64,000 nt of DNA, from positions 1,860,518,352 through 1,860,582,351 of the forward strand of contig NC_056729.1 in the NCBI RefSeq assembly GCF_019279795.1, given 5' to 3'. The notes beneath the pieces are model-generated. The model saw only the letters and a list, made by a program, of their open reading frames with translations. It was not told where the DNA came from and did no database searches. Both the position numbers and the translations under genes were made by a program. Source of the stretch: Protopterus annectens. Lineage: Eukaryota > Chordata > Ceratodontiformes > Protopteridae. Of this stretch, positions 33,256 to 44,590 are shown piece by piece (the first letter of the stretch is position 1; every line of letters starts with the position of its first letter).

Positions 33256-34626
33256 TTACCTTATTTCTAAGTGTTTTGTATTCATTATGTAAGAGGGAGG
33301 GGTCTTATTTTCCAGGTAGTGTGCCCAGACGTTATCTCTGAGACGCATGGTTGCTAGTGTGTGTTTGGTAAGCCAAGGGGCCGTATTGATTTTTATTCTC
33401 TTTGTCCTTAAGGGAGCACGGAAGTCTAGCATTTTTAAGAATGTTGAGTTCAAGTGGGCAACTGCGTTATCTAGAGGTAATGTTTTAGGACAATTCCAGT
33501 TTATTCCTTTTAGAGAGTTAGAAAAGGTTGTTGGGTTAAAGTGTTTTTGGTTACGGACTGTAATGTAATTATGAGTGAGATGTAGGAGTAAGGGGAGACA
33601 ATGAGTGAAGGTAGGTATGTGGTCACTAAGAGGGTTGGGAAGAGTACCACTGTCGGAGAAATAATGGGGATGAGAGACTAGAATCCAGTCCAGAATACTG
33701 CCGCTAGAGGGTTTTTTTGAGGGGTGTGTAATATATTTGATTAGCTGTGAAAAATTATAGAGGTTGATGTTAAGTAGGTTTGTAGGAGATTGAATGGAAG
33801 CCCAGTTAATATTCATGTCGCCTAAGATTATAGTTTTATTGCTAATGTTATTGGAGAACCAGGAGAGGATGCCTTCGAGTGTGGAAATATTATCCCGTGG
33901 GGGGATGTATAGGGAAGCTATACATATGTCTTTGTGTTTGTTAACTTGAAGTAGTGTTAAGAGAAGTTCAGCATTATTAAAATGAGGAGTAGGTTTGTTA
34001 TAGGGAGTAATTGACGAGGAGGATGAATAGAGGAGAGCTACCCCACCCCCTTTTTTGTGGGACCTGTCTTTTCTAATGATAGAATAGTTTGGTGGAATTA
34101 TTTCAGAGTCTTTAATATGGGGTTTTAGCCATGTTGCTGAGATGGATAGGATATCAGGTTTATTATGTATGAGTCAGGCATGGAGGTTTGGGATTTTGTT
34201 AACTATACTTTGGGAGTTTATAGAAGTAAGTAATAAGCTCTTGTCTGTAATGGTTGAGGTGGAGGGGCCTGGGTTAGGATGGATATCACCTGATAATAGA
34301 CTGGTAATCAAGTGTAGGATTTGGTTAGAGAGGTAATTGGACAGTTTAGAGAATAGATTAGGTTCTATTATGATTTTGAAGGATTTGCTAGTTACTATTG
34401 GAGTAGAATGTTTGAGTGGTGATAAGTTTATATGGATAAAGTAGAAGTTTTTTATAGGAATTAGATGTGGAGAAATTGGGGTGTTAGAGAGAGAGGAGGT
34501 AAGATGGTTAGTTACATGGAAGGGTTGTGAGTGGTGGAAATTACTGGGCTGGGTGAGGTAGTGCAAATAGGTTAGGTTAAGAAGTAGAAGTAGTAAAGAG
34601 GAGATGAATGAAGGCTTTGAAAGCAT
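33256..34626 (-). pseudogene. L2 ORF2, leader, 2A-like motif and endonuclease
   Basis: The frame starts at 34626 with MLSKPSFISSLLLLLLNLTY, a signal-peptide-like hydrophobic stretch. About 90 residues later comes SLLSGDIHPNPGP, a 2A-like ribosome-skipping motif. The AP endonuclease follows: LLTSINSQSIVNKI, LSISATWLKPHI, KKGGGVALLY, IASLYIPP, ILGDMNINW, LDWILVSHPHY and LSDHIPTF (SDH catalytic block intact). One TGA at about 34172, just after the first endonuclease block, splits the frame. A frameshift near 33290 ends it before the RT part. In APE-type LINEs, 2A motifs at this place separate the leader from the enzyme. Confidence 0.85.
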
Positions 34627-34630
34627 GATG

Positions 34631-35133
34631 AAATGGGGAAACTTAGAGGTGGTAAGTTAATGTTGAATTAAATGTAGAAATGAGAGAGATTTAAATGTAG
34701 AGGATTGGTAAGTACTTAAATAGTGGTAAGGAGTGAAGAGTTGTGTAAGGATTTGCTGGGGATGTGGTTTGGGAGTGGGTGTAGATATAGTAATGGAGTT
34801 TAAAGTTTAATTGGTTATGTGAGATAATCTAGGAGAGGTGAATGAAGGATAATTTGGGTGGGATAAGGAGTGGGTGTGTCCAAGTACTGGAGACTGATTG
34901 GACTAGAATGTTAGTGGGTGTGGTTGTGGAGTAATAAAGGTAGAGGTACTGGGGGAGGGTGGAATTTGGGGGCAGGGTAGGGGAGCAGAGTGAGCCCGCA
35001 GGGCGAACAGAGCGGGTAGAACCAGAACCAAGGAGGACAGCAGAGGATCGAGAACCTATCAGTGGAGTGTTGAAATGCAGAAGGGTAAGTAGAGGAGACC
35101 TGGATATAGTAGGTTATACTGAGCTATAATGTG

Positions 35134-35176
<43 letters not shown>

Positions 35177-37615
35177 AAAAGTTAGAGCAAAAAGAGAGTG
35201 CAAGTAAGTGAATTGAAGTCAGAATAAGTGGGGAGAGGATGCCATCTAGTGCACAAATGCTGAAATGCACCTTGGCCCAGCAAGGCAATCCCTATACTAG
35301 GTTGGACAGAAGGGAGCAAGAATAAATCAAGGAACTAGATGAGGGAGAGGAGCGGAGATATAAAAATGAGAGGGGTTTAGGCTGCTGGCTTTCCTGGCAG
35401 GGAGCGTACAGTACACCTATCAGGGCTTAAAAACTATAGTAGTTCAGGCTTAACAGAGCCATACTTCCTTGGATTCTTCTGGGAGGAGCCTGGTTTAATT
35501 TCCAAAGGGGATGAGGCAGCAGAGTTTGAAATAATTGCTTTAAGCAAATGGCTGAGCTTGTATTATATTTACTTTAGGTCTAGGTGTCCACCAGGCATAA
35601 TCACAAGGGATAGTTCAGGGCAGAAAGCTGGAGAACAGGAGAGAAAGTTGAGAGAGAAATTGTATTTTAGTAGAATAAAACAGAATATCTCCTAGCAACA
35701 GTGAGCAAAACTCAACAATTTCAAAATAGCAATGATTTAAAATTAAGTCACTGTCGGTAATACTTTGTTACAATTCGCAGCAGTTGTTGAGAGTTTACCA
35801 GGTCAACATATGCTTTTTTTCACATCTGAAAATACATTAGCACATAAAAAGGTATTGTACTCATTAATCACCGTTAATGAAGGCAAATTGTTAGACAATA
35901 GGTCACTAGTAAGTGGGGATCTGCTGTGTGAAGCACAACCAGAGTAAGGCAACATTAACACTATTATTGGGGCCTTTAGTAGAGATCAATGCAGAGCAGA
36001 AAACTCTCAGCGTTGTTAACTAGAACTAGAATAAGCCACAACACTGGAGTATTACATGTTAGATGGTCACTAACTAACGCAGGTACAAAACCCCTGGTTA
36101 GGAAGGTTATGGTATATTAGGAGCTATAGAAGAAACAGGAGCAACTAGCAGATAACCTATAGTAGGCACTCAACAAACACTCAATTAAACAAATAGGCAC
36201 AGCGAAATAGGCTTAGTAATATTGCAATACAATGTGTCTATAACCGGCCTTAAATGAGCACTTTAAGAGAATAGGGCACTTCTTAGTAAACCACGTGTAT
36301 AAGTTGGCGTTTGCAGGGTACTTTAAAAACACATTCAAAGCTGCTAAAACACTCCATTTTCCCAAATAGGCACTACTAACTAGGCAGGGCAATGTCGCAG
36401 TATTTAAAACAGAGTAAAGTTTCCAAAACATTGTGCATTTAAAACAGATTAAAGACTTCTAAAAGCATTCCATTTCGACTAGGCACTAGTAGCTAGGTAG
36501 GGCTATGTCGCAGTATTTAAATAAGGCTTCTAAACTAGGGCTATGTCGCAGTATTTAAATAAGGCTTCTAAACAATTGTACCTTTAAAACTAATTCAAGG
36601 CTTCTAAAAGCATTCCGTTTTTAAAACTAGCCACTACTAATTAGGCAGGGCAATGTCGCAGTGTTTAAAAACAGTTCAGAAGCATTTAAAACACTCGGTT
36701 ATACAATTAGGCACTATTGGATAGACAGGGCAATTCAAGGCATCTAAACACATTCCGTTTTTAAAACTAGCCACTACTGATTAGGCAGGGCAATGTCGCA
36801 GTGTTTAAAAACAGTTCAGAAGCATTTAAAACACTCGGTTATAAAATTAGGCACTATTGGATAGACAGGGCAATGTTGCGTCGCAACCAGCGTCTGGCTA
36901 AACACTTTGAGAGGTAAATACTTTTACTTAGTAATGTGCACGTGGAAGTTGGCGTTAGCAAAGAACATTATATCAGCAAACTTCATGGTGTATTCAAATA
37001 CATAAAACGTTACACACCTCATAACAACAGAAAAATAGCTAGCAGTAAAAATACACAACCTAGCACACTTATTGTTAAATCCAGTACGTTAATGAAGGAA
37101 CGTTCCTGAAAACTCCCTTGTAAGACAATGCAAATTCAGATTGCAGTTAGGTAGCGCGTCAATAACCTGCACATATCAATACAATACATATCAATACATA
37201 TGAATACATATGGAACTTTTTGAAAGATAAATATGCTTATATGTATATCATTTTTAATGATTAAATAGTGATTTACACTTGCCAAGGTTGCTGTGGATTT
37301 GTTCAGCTAGAACACTGTGAAAATACAAAGTTTTGTTTTTGCATTCTGTTTCTAACAGGAGTGAGTGACTCAAACTATGTTCTTTTTCTGGAGACAGCTG
37401 GACTCTTCTATTTTGTTCTTGGTTTTTGTATTCTGTTTGTTCTGCTTTTTACCATTTCCATCAAACTATGGTGGAAAATATCTTCAAAATTGTTTACAGC
37501 AACTGGAACTATCTTTTACAACACATAAGAAAATAAACCATCTCACCTTAAGAAAAAATAAAACATACTAAGCATTTAAAACTCAACAACGAATGGAATT
37601 GTTTTTCAAATAATG
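34631..37615. other. No gene seen; possible L2 5' region, GA repeat and degenerate tandem repeats
   Basis: 34631-35100 may include the 5' UTR of L2 copy H. A (GA)n run lies at 35141-35172. From 36360 to 36885 a degenerate repeat carrying GGCAGGGCAATGTCGCAGTG recurs; one pair of units about 139 bp long starts near 36632 and 36771. The short Phe/Leu-rich frames near 37268-37571 show no family features. No host exon recognised. Confidence 0.5.
36360..36885. repeat. Degenerate tandem repeat
   Basis: GGCAGGGCAATGTCGCAGT followed by TTTAAA recurs at least four times with related spacers (CATTCCGTTTTTAAAACTAG, TTTAAAACACTCGGTTATA). The clearest pair is about 139 bp apart. Confidence 0.8.
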
Positions 37616-37785
37616 GATGTTATGTGATCCTATCTCGCCTACATTCTGAATGATGGGTTCGGAGCCGATCCCTCGGCTCCGACTCGGCACGCTTATGCCA
37701 AAGAGCGAAGTCTCTTATTGGCTGAGCTTTACTATATCCCAGGATGCACCACCATCAGTCCCCCAGATCTCGTTTGCCGCTTAAC
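37616..37785 (+). repeat. Left inverted terminal repeat of the DIRS element
   Basis: Matches the reverse complement of 43545-43700 over about 150 bp, including TCGGAGCCGATCCCTCGGCT and GGATGCACCACCATCAGTCC. Confidence 0.93.
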
Positions 37786-38140
37786 TGCAAAGACGTGGTC
37801 TCGAGCTGGCTGGGCTGAGTAGCTTTTATTAACTACTTTTTCTGTCAGTTTTTTGTGCTTGTATATCACAAAAGCCGTTTTAACGGCTATTACTGCCTAG
37901 TTGTGTACGTTTGAGTAGTGGAATTTCTTGTGTGTGATTGGGTAGAGTTTGTTTCGGCCAGGAGAGGGAAAATCCCTTTCAATCCAGGGCCTTTCGGTCA
38001 AACTGTATAACTGAACCTTTTAGTGTTTTAAAGTTCCCAGTTATTACACCTAAGGTTGTGTTTTACACTGTTTCTGTAAGCCTTGGTTTTTCTCATAAAA
38101 TCTACAGTTGTTAATTTTCCTGTCAGAAATTGTTAACATC

Positions 38141-40095
38141 ATGTCTCAAGCCCCTAGGCCTTCGGGCTTTAAAAAATGTACTAAATGTGCTTTTAAGATG
38201 TCTGTTACTGATGACCATCTACTTTGTGTTTATTGTTTAGGGGCAAAGCACTTGCAGGAGTCATGCAGCGTATGTCACGCTTTTTCCTCTAGGGTCCTCC
38301 AGGAGAGGAAAAATAAATTAATTCTTAAAGGGTTGATTAAACCCTCTTTTGAAGAAGCCTTGTCTTCCACTCCGACTCCTGCCAAAAAGAAAAGGGCTTT
38401 GGCTCCGACCAGTCCGTCGGATCCGACTGCCAAGAGACCTAGGCAGGCCTCTCCTTCGGCTCCAAAGACTTCGGAGCCGAGGTCGAACGGTCTGCCTCGA
38501 TGCCTCCAGTATCGACTCCTCTGGCTTCGGAGCCGATGGCTGGGGCATCGAGGCGGGTCACCTTCGCCGGCTCCACTGCTCTCGGAGCCGACAAGGGCGC
38601 CAGACACTTCCTCCTCGGCGAAGTCTACCTCGGCACCGATGGAATCTGGTGTGTGTTTCCTCGGCGCCGATTCTCATCGAGTCGCCTCGAGCCGGTCCCC
38701 TAGTCCCTTGGGGCCGAGGAGAGGTCTTCTCGAACCCGTTCTGTTTCCTCTCGGTCTCGAGAATGTCGGATTCGGATATAGACAGGGTGCTCCAAAGACT
38801 TTTCCAGTCCCCAGTCTTCCAAAATTTGTTTCGCTCCGACCCAGTTGGCTTCGGAGCCGATGACCATGACCCACCCCATTGCTATTCCTCCTCCGACTGC
38901 TTCGCTCCGGAGCAGGTGCTCTTGGAACCGGTGGAGATCTCAGGGTCGGCTCCGACCCTTACTCCAACCCGGCCTCGGGTCCGAGTTTGGTACGCGGACT
39001 TCTTCGGCTGGACCCGAGGGTGATGTTTGGGACCGATGCTGGTTCCGAGCCTCCCTCAGTGCTTGCTGCGGGACTTCCGTCTACTATCATGGCCCGGAGA
39101 CTGGGCGCTCTCAGGATTCTGGAGGTCCGGCTTTCAGAGCCATGAGGAGTGCCTTGGCCAAATCCTCTTCGCCATCTCTCCGGTTTTACCAGCACCTTCC
39201 TGGGCGTGGAGACTGGGTCTTTGGCAGTTCCCTGTCCGTAGCCAGCGGAGCCCCGAGGCCTGAGGTTACCCCAGTGGGGTTCCCTCCTCCTGAGGGTTCT
39301 TGAGTTATCTTCAGAGGAACCCCAAGGAAGAGATCGTGCAAGAGGAAGCACGTGGACTCCCCGAGTCTATCACATCGGACACGGATATGGATGATGCAGA
39401 GGGGTCCCTAAGTCGCCTCGGATGATGTCTCCTTTGCAGACATCTTAGAGATCCTCAAACAACGAGGCGGCTGGATGTCCAAACCCCCTCTGCGGACGAA
39501 TCAGTGCTCCTCAAGGCCTTTGGGGCTCAGCCCTCCGCCTCCTGGGTATCTCCGCCCTCGACGAGCTTCTGGATTTAGTTTGTCGGGCGGGAACACCGGA
39601 TACCGTGGAACCAGTCCCTTCTCGTCCAAACAAATTCTTATCTGCTCCCGAGAAGGAGTTCCTTACTAAAGGCGTGGCTGTAGATGCCATGGTGGTGGCA
39701 TCTGCTACACAGCAGGACGTGGCAGAGGCTTCAACGTCCATCCATCCTCCTAATAAGGAGTCTAGGAGTATGGATAGGTGCGGGAAGCGCACCCTGACTT
39801 CAGCGGCCTTTACTTTAAGGTCTCTGAATTATTTGGCACATTTTACCAGGCTTCAGAGGGATCTGGTCAAGGAGTTGTCAGACTCCCTCTCGGGTAACCT
39901 ACCTGAGCAGCTAGCCCAGTCCGTTAGCTCTCAGTTGGCTATCCTTACGTCAATTGCTAACTCGTCCATGAGGCTCATTTCTTATGCGGCGGTAGAGCGG
40001 CAGGCACAGGCGTTGCTCTCGAGACAAGCCTGGCTCCGCTTGTGTCAGTTTGGAGGCCTTCAAGTCTTCCTTCGCCGACGCTCCCTTTGATGGGT
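38141..40095 (+). pseudogene. DIRS gag-like protein (fossil)
   Basis: Begins MSQAPRPSGFKKCTKCAFKM with a CxxC...CxxC cluster (KCTKCAFK, HLLCVYCLGAKH, SCSVCHAF), followed by a Ser/Pro-rich region and a helical C-terminal part near 39800-40000 (LNYLAHFTRLQRDLVKELSD). This Cys-rich start is typical of vertebrate DIRS first ORFs. Serine- and proline-rich codons make it very CpG-rich. Broken into several frames. Confidence 0.75.
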
Positions 40096-40459
40096 CCTCA
40101 TTGTTTGGACCCAAGGTGAAAGACACCCTTACCCGCTGTGAGCAAGAGGGAAAACGTTATCTGCCGTAGGGCCGTTATTCCACTCCCTTTCGGCCTTACC
40201 CCAAGGCCAAAGGAGGGGAAAATGTGGTTCGAAAATCTCGCAAGTTTTTCTCCCAACAGCAGGAAGATTCCCGTCCAGAGGCAGAGGGCGGGAAATTTTT
40301 CAGGGAGACGCCGTCCCAGAGGCGGCAGAGGGCCCCGCAATTCTGGAGACCGAGTCCTTTCGTGGCTCTTCAGCCTCCCATACAACATGAGGGATTGCCC
40401 GGCTGTGCTGCTCGAGCCAGTCGGGTGTCGTTGCCAAGCACCTAGAAGCCTGGGAGTCA

Positions 40460-42275
40460 ATCACTCAGGACAGATGGGTGCTTCGGATAATTGCCGGAGG
40501 TTACACCATCCCATTCAAATACCCCCTCCGTCCAAGAGAATCCCGGCCCCACCGCCCAGTCACAGGGAAATAGCAGCCGCAGCAGCTTCAAAGCTGCTAG
40601 AAAACGGGGTCATCCAACCGGTCCCCTCAGACCAAATCGGATCAGGAAATTACTCAGGTTCTTTTAGTGCCAAAGACAGGGGACCTGAGACCAATATTGG
40701 ATCTCAGCAGACTGAACCTATCCGTCACGAAATCCAAATTCGAATGGTCACGTTGCAATCCATTCTCCGTTGTTGGAGAAGGATGTTTGGATGTGCTCCA
40801 TAGACCTCAAGGACGCCTATTATCACATACCGATACATCAGGCGTCCAGAAGGTATCTGCGCTTCAGCCTGGGAGCCAGTCATTACCAATTTTGTGCTCT
40901 GCCCTTTGGTCTCACCACAGCCCCCAGGGTGTTCACCAAGTGTTTGGCAGTAGTGACGGCTCACCTGAGGAGCCTTGGATTCCAAGTGTTTCCCTATCTC
41001 GACGACTGGCTCCTGACTGCCACCACCAGGCATCTACTTATGGACAACCTCAAAGCCACCATCTCCCTGGGTGTTTCCCTGGGGATTACATTCAATTGGT
41101 CAAAGTCTGTCTTGCTGCCCTCTCAGCGCATAAAATTTATAGGAGCAGAGATAGACTCAAGATTGATGCGTGTCTTTCTTCCGGCCGAAAGGATCCGAAC
41201 CTTACAGCGCCAAATTCAAGCTCTGATCTCGAGATCCAAAGCCCCAGCCAGGATGGTCCTACAGGTTCTAGGCTCAATGTCTGCCACGGTACTTTTAGTT
41301 CCTCTAGCAAGGTTACACATGAGGATTCTTCAGTGGCTCTTATCAACTCAATGGTCCTTTCAAGATCTTCCCCTCAATCATCACATCATGATTACGGATA
41401 TATGCAAAAGGGACCTGCGCTGGTGGCTTCAGACATCCAACTTGGATCAGGGAAAACCCTTTGTTCTCCCCCCTCCAGTGGTTACCCTGACGACAGATGC
41501 CTCCCAGATAGGGTGGGGGGGGCATTGTCTGGGCAGGCTAGTTCAGGGCTCCTGGCTTCCGGACGAAGCTCTTCTCCACATCAACGTGTTGGAGATGAGG
41601 GCTGTACTTCTATCCCTACAGGCCTTACACAAGTTCCTTCCTCAGGGCATCATCGCCATCCACACAGACAACATGTCGGTGGTTTGGTATCTGAACAAAC
41701 AAGGAGGGACCAGATCGTATCCCCTTTGCAGAGAGGCCATGAGAGTGTGGGAATGGGCTGTAGCTACCAACCGCTTCTTGGTAGCGACCCACATCCCGGA
41801 AAGTCAAATGTATTGGCGGACAAATTAAGCAGGACAATTCTCTCCTCACGAATGGTCTCTAAACCGCACAGTAGCAGCCCAGGTTTTCAAGAGATGGGGG
41901 ATGCCGTGCTGCGACCTATTTGCGACTCCACAAAACACCAAGTGCCAAAGGTTCTTCTCCTTGATTCCACATCAGGAAGTACCAGCCATGGATGCTCTAG
42001 CACAACCCTGGCCAACAGGGTTGCTTTATGCTTTTCCTCCAATTCCTCTCCTTCCCAAAGTCATTCAAAAAGCTTCTCAGCTAAAGTCTTCAATGATTCT
42101 GATTGCCCCATACTGGCCTCGTCAGATATGGTTTCCTTACCTGAAAAAGCATGCAGTGGACGATCCGTGGACCTTAGACCTGATCCCGGATTTGCTAATC
42201 CATCAGTCGGGACATTGGCATCAGTCCCTTCAATCTCTGAAATTGACAGCTTGGCTTCTCCACTTCCGACCTTAG
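40460..42275 (+). pseudogene. DIRS reverse transcriptase, RNase H and methylase-like region (fossil)
   Basis: RT blocks: MCSIDLKDAYYHIPIHQAS, FCALPFGLTTAPRVFTKCL and FPYLDDWLLTA (catalytic YLDD). RNase H: VVTLTTDASQIGWGGH, LHINVLEMRAVLLSLQAL and AIHTDNMSVVWYLNKQGG. The following DIRS-specific block reads DLFATPQNTKCQRFFSLIP, LAQPWPTGLLYAFPP and LIAPYWPRQIWFPYL, the region annotated as methyltransferase-like in the family. The order and spacing are those of DIRS1-like elements. Confidence 0.92.
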
Positions 42276-42279
42276 TTAG

Positions 42280-43365
42280 AAGTCACACACTAGATCCGGA
42301 AGTTGTTCACATTTTATCTTCGGCCCACAAACCCACCACTAACAAATTGTACCTCAGTAAGTGGAAGAGGTTTCCTATCTGGGCTCAACTCAAGGGCTTA
42401 GACCCTATCACTGCTCCTGTCCCAGAGGTTTTGAAATTCTTAACATCCCTATTTAATCAGGGATCTTCTGTCTCAACTATTAAAGTTCAACTAGCTGCTA
42501 TCTCTAAATTCCATGAATCCACGGATCCTCCTTTGATGAGCAGCAGACTATGCAAAACATTCATTAAAGGTGCGAGTCTGTTAAGACCACCAGTTTTCAT
42601 CCTGCACCTCCGTGGGATCTTGATTTAGTGCTCGCATTAACATCTCCCCTTTTGAACCGGCTGCTACATGCGAATTAAAATATCTGTCATGGAAAACGGC
42701 ATTCTTAGTGGCTATTACTTGCAAGAAGAGTCTCAGAGCTTCAAGCCCTGTCTATTAAACCACCATATTTGATTTTCCACAAAGATAGAGTATCTCTTAG
42801 GCCTAATCCATCCTTTGTCCCAAAGGTCTGCTCTAGTTTCTGTCTTCAACAATCTCTAGAACTACCAGTTTTCTTTCCAAAATTCTCTAATGAAGCAGAA
42901 TACACTCTCCATAAATTGGATGTTCACAGGCAATTACGCTTCTATTTAGACAGGACTCAGCAACTTCGTAAGTCAGACCAGTTGTTTGTGTCCTTCTCAG
43001 ATAATAAATTGGGCCAAACCATCACAAAAGCTACAATCTCAAAATGGATCAGAGATTGCATAACTCAGACCTATTCTTCTTCAAATAAGCAACTTGCATC
43101 ATCTATCAAAGCTCATTCTACCAGAGCTATGGCTACTTCTATAGCCTTTCATTCCAAGCTCGCTATTTCGGAATTTGTGCTGCGGCTACTTGGTCCAACC
43201 CGCACACTTTCATTTCCCATTACAAATTGGATGTGGCATCTAAAGGACGAGCTTCATTTGGTTCCACGGTACTCAGGAGTGTTTTCCAGTGAGCCACCCA
43301 GGATTCAGGTGCTAGGGACGCTGTCCCATCATTCAGAATGTAGGCGAGATAGGATCACATAACAT
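42280..43365 (+). pseudogene. DIRS tyrosine recombinase (fossil)
   Basis: The N-terminal core-binding part reads KLYLSKWKRF and STIKVQLAAISKFHES. The catalytic part reads LFVSFSDNKLGQTITKATIS, then IKAHSTRAMATSIAF with the HxxR of the recombinase active site. This enzyme, rather than an integrase, inserts the circular intermediate. Broken copy. Confidence 0.88.
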
Positions 43366-43430
43366 CTTTTAGTTATGTACTCACCATAACTTCAGATGTT
43401 TGGGATCCATCTCTTCATTCCTGATACCCA
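43325..43430 (+). repeat. DIRS internal complementary region
   Basis: The left half (CATCATTCAGAATGTAGGCG to ATAACATC) is the reverse complement of the outer left end (37616-37660). The right half (TAGTTATGTACTCACCATAA to CCATCTC) is the reverse complement of the outer right end (43690-43739). This is the template thought to join the element ends during circle formation. Confidence 0.93.
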
Positions 43431-43544
43431 CCCTCCTTCCCCCTGCCTTGCAGATCAGAAGAGATAGAACGGTTTTGAGCTCCACTGTTTTTATCTTGTT
43501 TCATCTGACGATGTTATATAAGCAGGGTATGCATGTGTGCATGT

Positions 43545-43739
43545 ATGCGGACAAACTAGATCTGGGGGACTGATGGTGGTGCATCCTGGGATATAGTAAA
43601 GCTCAGCCAATAAGAGACTTCGCTCTTTGGCATAAGCGTGCCGAGTCGGAGCCGAGGGATCGGCTCCGAACCCATCATTCAGAATGTAGGCGAGATGGAT
43701 CCCAAACATCTGAAGTTATGGTGAGTACATAACTAAAAG
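43545..43739 (+). repeat. Right inverted terminal repeat of the DIRS element
   Basis: Reverse complement of the left end, with a unique outer extension (CAAACATCTGAAGTTATGGT to AACTAAAAG) that is represented in the internal complementary region. Confidence 0.93.
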
Positions 43740-44257
43740 TTACGTTTTACAGCTATATTGCCAAAGATCTTAGCTTAGCAATTTATAACACTATTCACAG
43801 CTTGTTATGTAAATAAACTCTATCAGTACATGTGTAAATTAATACATATTCTTAGTAATTTGTACATGTATGAAGTAGTACATATTCTTTAAACTTTACT
43901 GTCTTTGTTTTTACTGTAATACAGTACACTGCATGTAATGTCTCACATATATCGAGGTATTTGCACTAGTGTTAGTCCTAATACTACTGAATTTGAAATA
44001 GAACTGTACTGTTTTGTTTTGCCTTGTGAATGGAGAGCTATTGTTGATACAACTCCACTGTGGAATTCTGTATCAAACATGACATTTATATTGCAAAGAT
44101 GTTACTAATATTACCACTTTGAACCTGAGATGTACTGCTCTGTCTTTTGCATTGTTCAGTTACTGCCTTTTGCTTATATTATGATTGAGAGGTGTCACTG
44201 GACAATCCCACCTACCTAATTATCAAATTTAAATAATTAGCATGTGTCAAGGCATTT
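43740..44257. other. No gene seen
   Basis: AT-rich sequence without recognisable features. Confidence 0.6.
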
Positions 44258-44590
44258 ATCTTCTTCTTCTTCTTCTTTCAGTTTTTCCTGGTTAGGGGTC
44301 ACCACAGCGGATCACCTGTCCGCTCATGATTGACAATGGAGTTTTACGGTGCCAAGTTGCCAGCCCGGCGCCCGACCTTTCACAGAAGGCACACACATGC
44401 ACTCATTCATGCCTAGGGCCAATTTAGAGTGTTCTATCCACCTACAGCATGTCTTTGGGATGTGGGAGGAAAACGGAACACCTGGAGAAAACCCACATGA
44501 CCACAGGGAGGACATGCAGACTCCGCACAGAAGGCACCCCAACCAAGGATCAAACTGGAGAACCTCTTGCTGTGAGTGCCGAACTAAAAT
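44258..44590 (-). mobile_element. tRNA-derived SINE (near full length, minus strand)
   Basis: On the minus strand a degraded tRNA head (CTCACAGCAAGAGGTTCTCC then a box B-like AGTTTGATCC) is followed by GTGCCTTCTGTGCGGAGTCT, GTGGGTTTTCTCCAGGTGTT, CCCAAAGACATGCTGTAGGT and the 3' end GTGGTGACCCCTAACCAGGA with a (GAA)n tail at 44261-44278. This head-body-tail order is that of a tRNA SINE family widespread in fish and amphibian genomes. The box A part of the head is missing or strongly diverged. It shares its body with 12990-13222. Confidence 0.75.

Larger units (their letters stand above)
30638..34630 (-). mobile_element. L2-type LINE copy H (minus strand)
   Basis: The 3' end at about 30638 has an AAATAAAATAAAAAAAATAA tail preceded by an L2-style 3' region (GGAGCTTTTCTCCCC, GGTAAACCAACTGC near 30670-30740). 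The same 3' region ends copy I at 63700-63815 and, more loosely, the SINE at 54405. ORF2 runs from 34626 down to 31309: leader, 2A-like motif, endonuclease and RT. The RT half is fully open. About four breaks (one stop in the endonuclease at about 34172, frameshifts near 33290 and around 33020, a stop near 33070) interrupt ORF2. A 33-bp minisatellite follows the stop codon. Best preserved LINE in the window. The 5' end is uncertain. Confidence 0.9.
37616..43739 (+). mobile_element. DIRS tyrosine-recombinase retrotransposon (near full length, fossil)
   Basis: A 6.1-kb DIRS element with all family parts in order: left inverted repeat (37616-37785), gag, reverse transcriptase with RNase H, the DIRS-specific methylase-like region, tyrosine recombinase, internal complementary region (43325-43430) and right inverted repeat (43545-43739). 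DIRS elements replicate through a circular DNA and integrate with a tyrosine recombinase, so they leave no target duplication; none is seen. It looks almost whole, with roughly four to six breaks. It is GC- and CpG-rich (gag especially), unlike the AT-rich surroundings, which suggests a fairly recent insertion. Confidence 0.93.

Noticed and set aside
34859-35100. Possible host promoter or first exon (GC-rich patch with GAGCGGGTAGAACC)
   Set aside because: No CpG island of useful length, no downstream exon and an adjacent LINE 5' region; not supportable.
37268-37571. Phe/Leu-rich short frames that could suggest a membrane protein exon
   Set aside because: T-rich DNA, overlapping frames, no splice context or family match.
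38108-38863. Possible host zinc-binding protein
   Set aside because: The Cys-rich start followed by Ser/Pro-rich sequence lies between a DIRS inverted repeat and a DIRS RT, so it is the DIRS gag-like gene.
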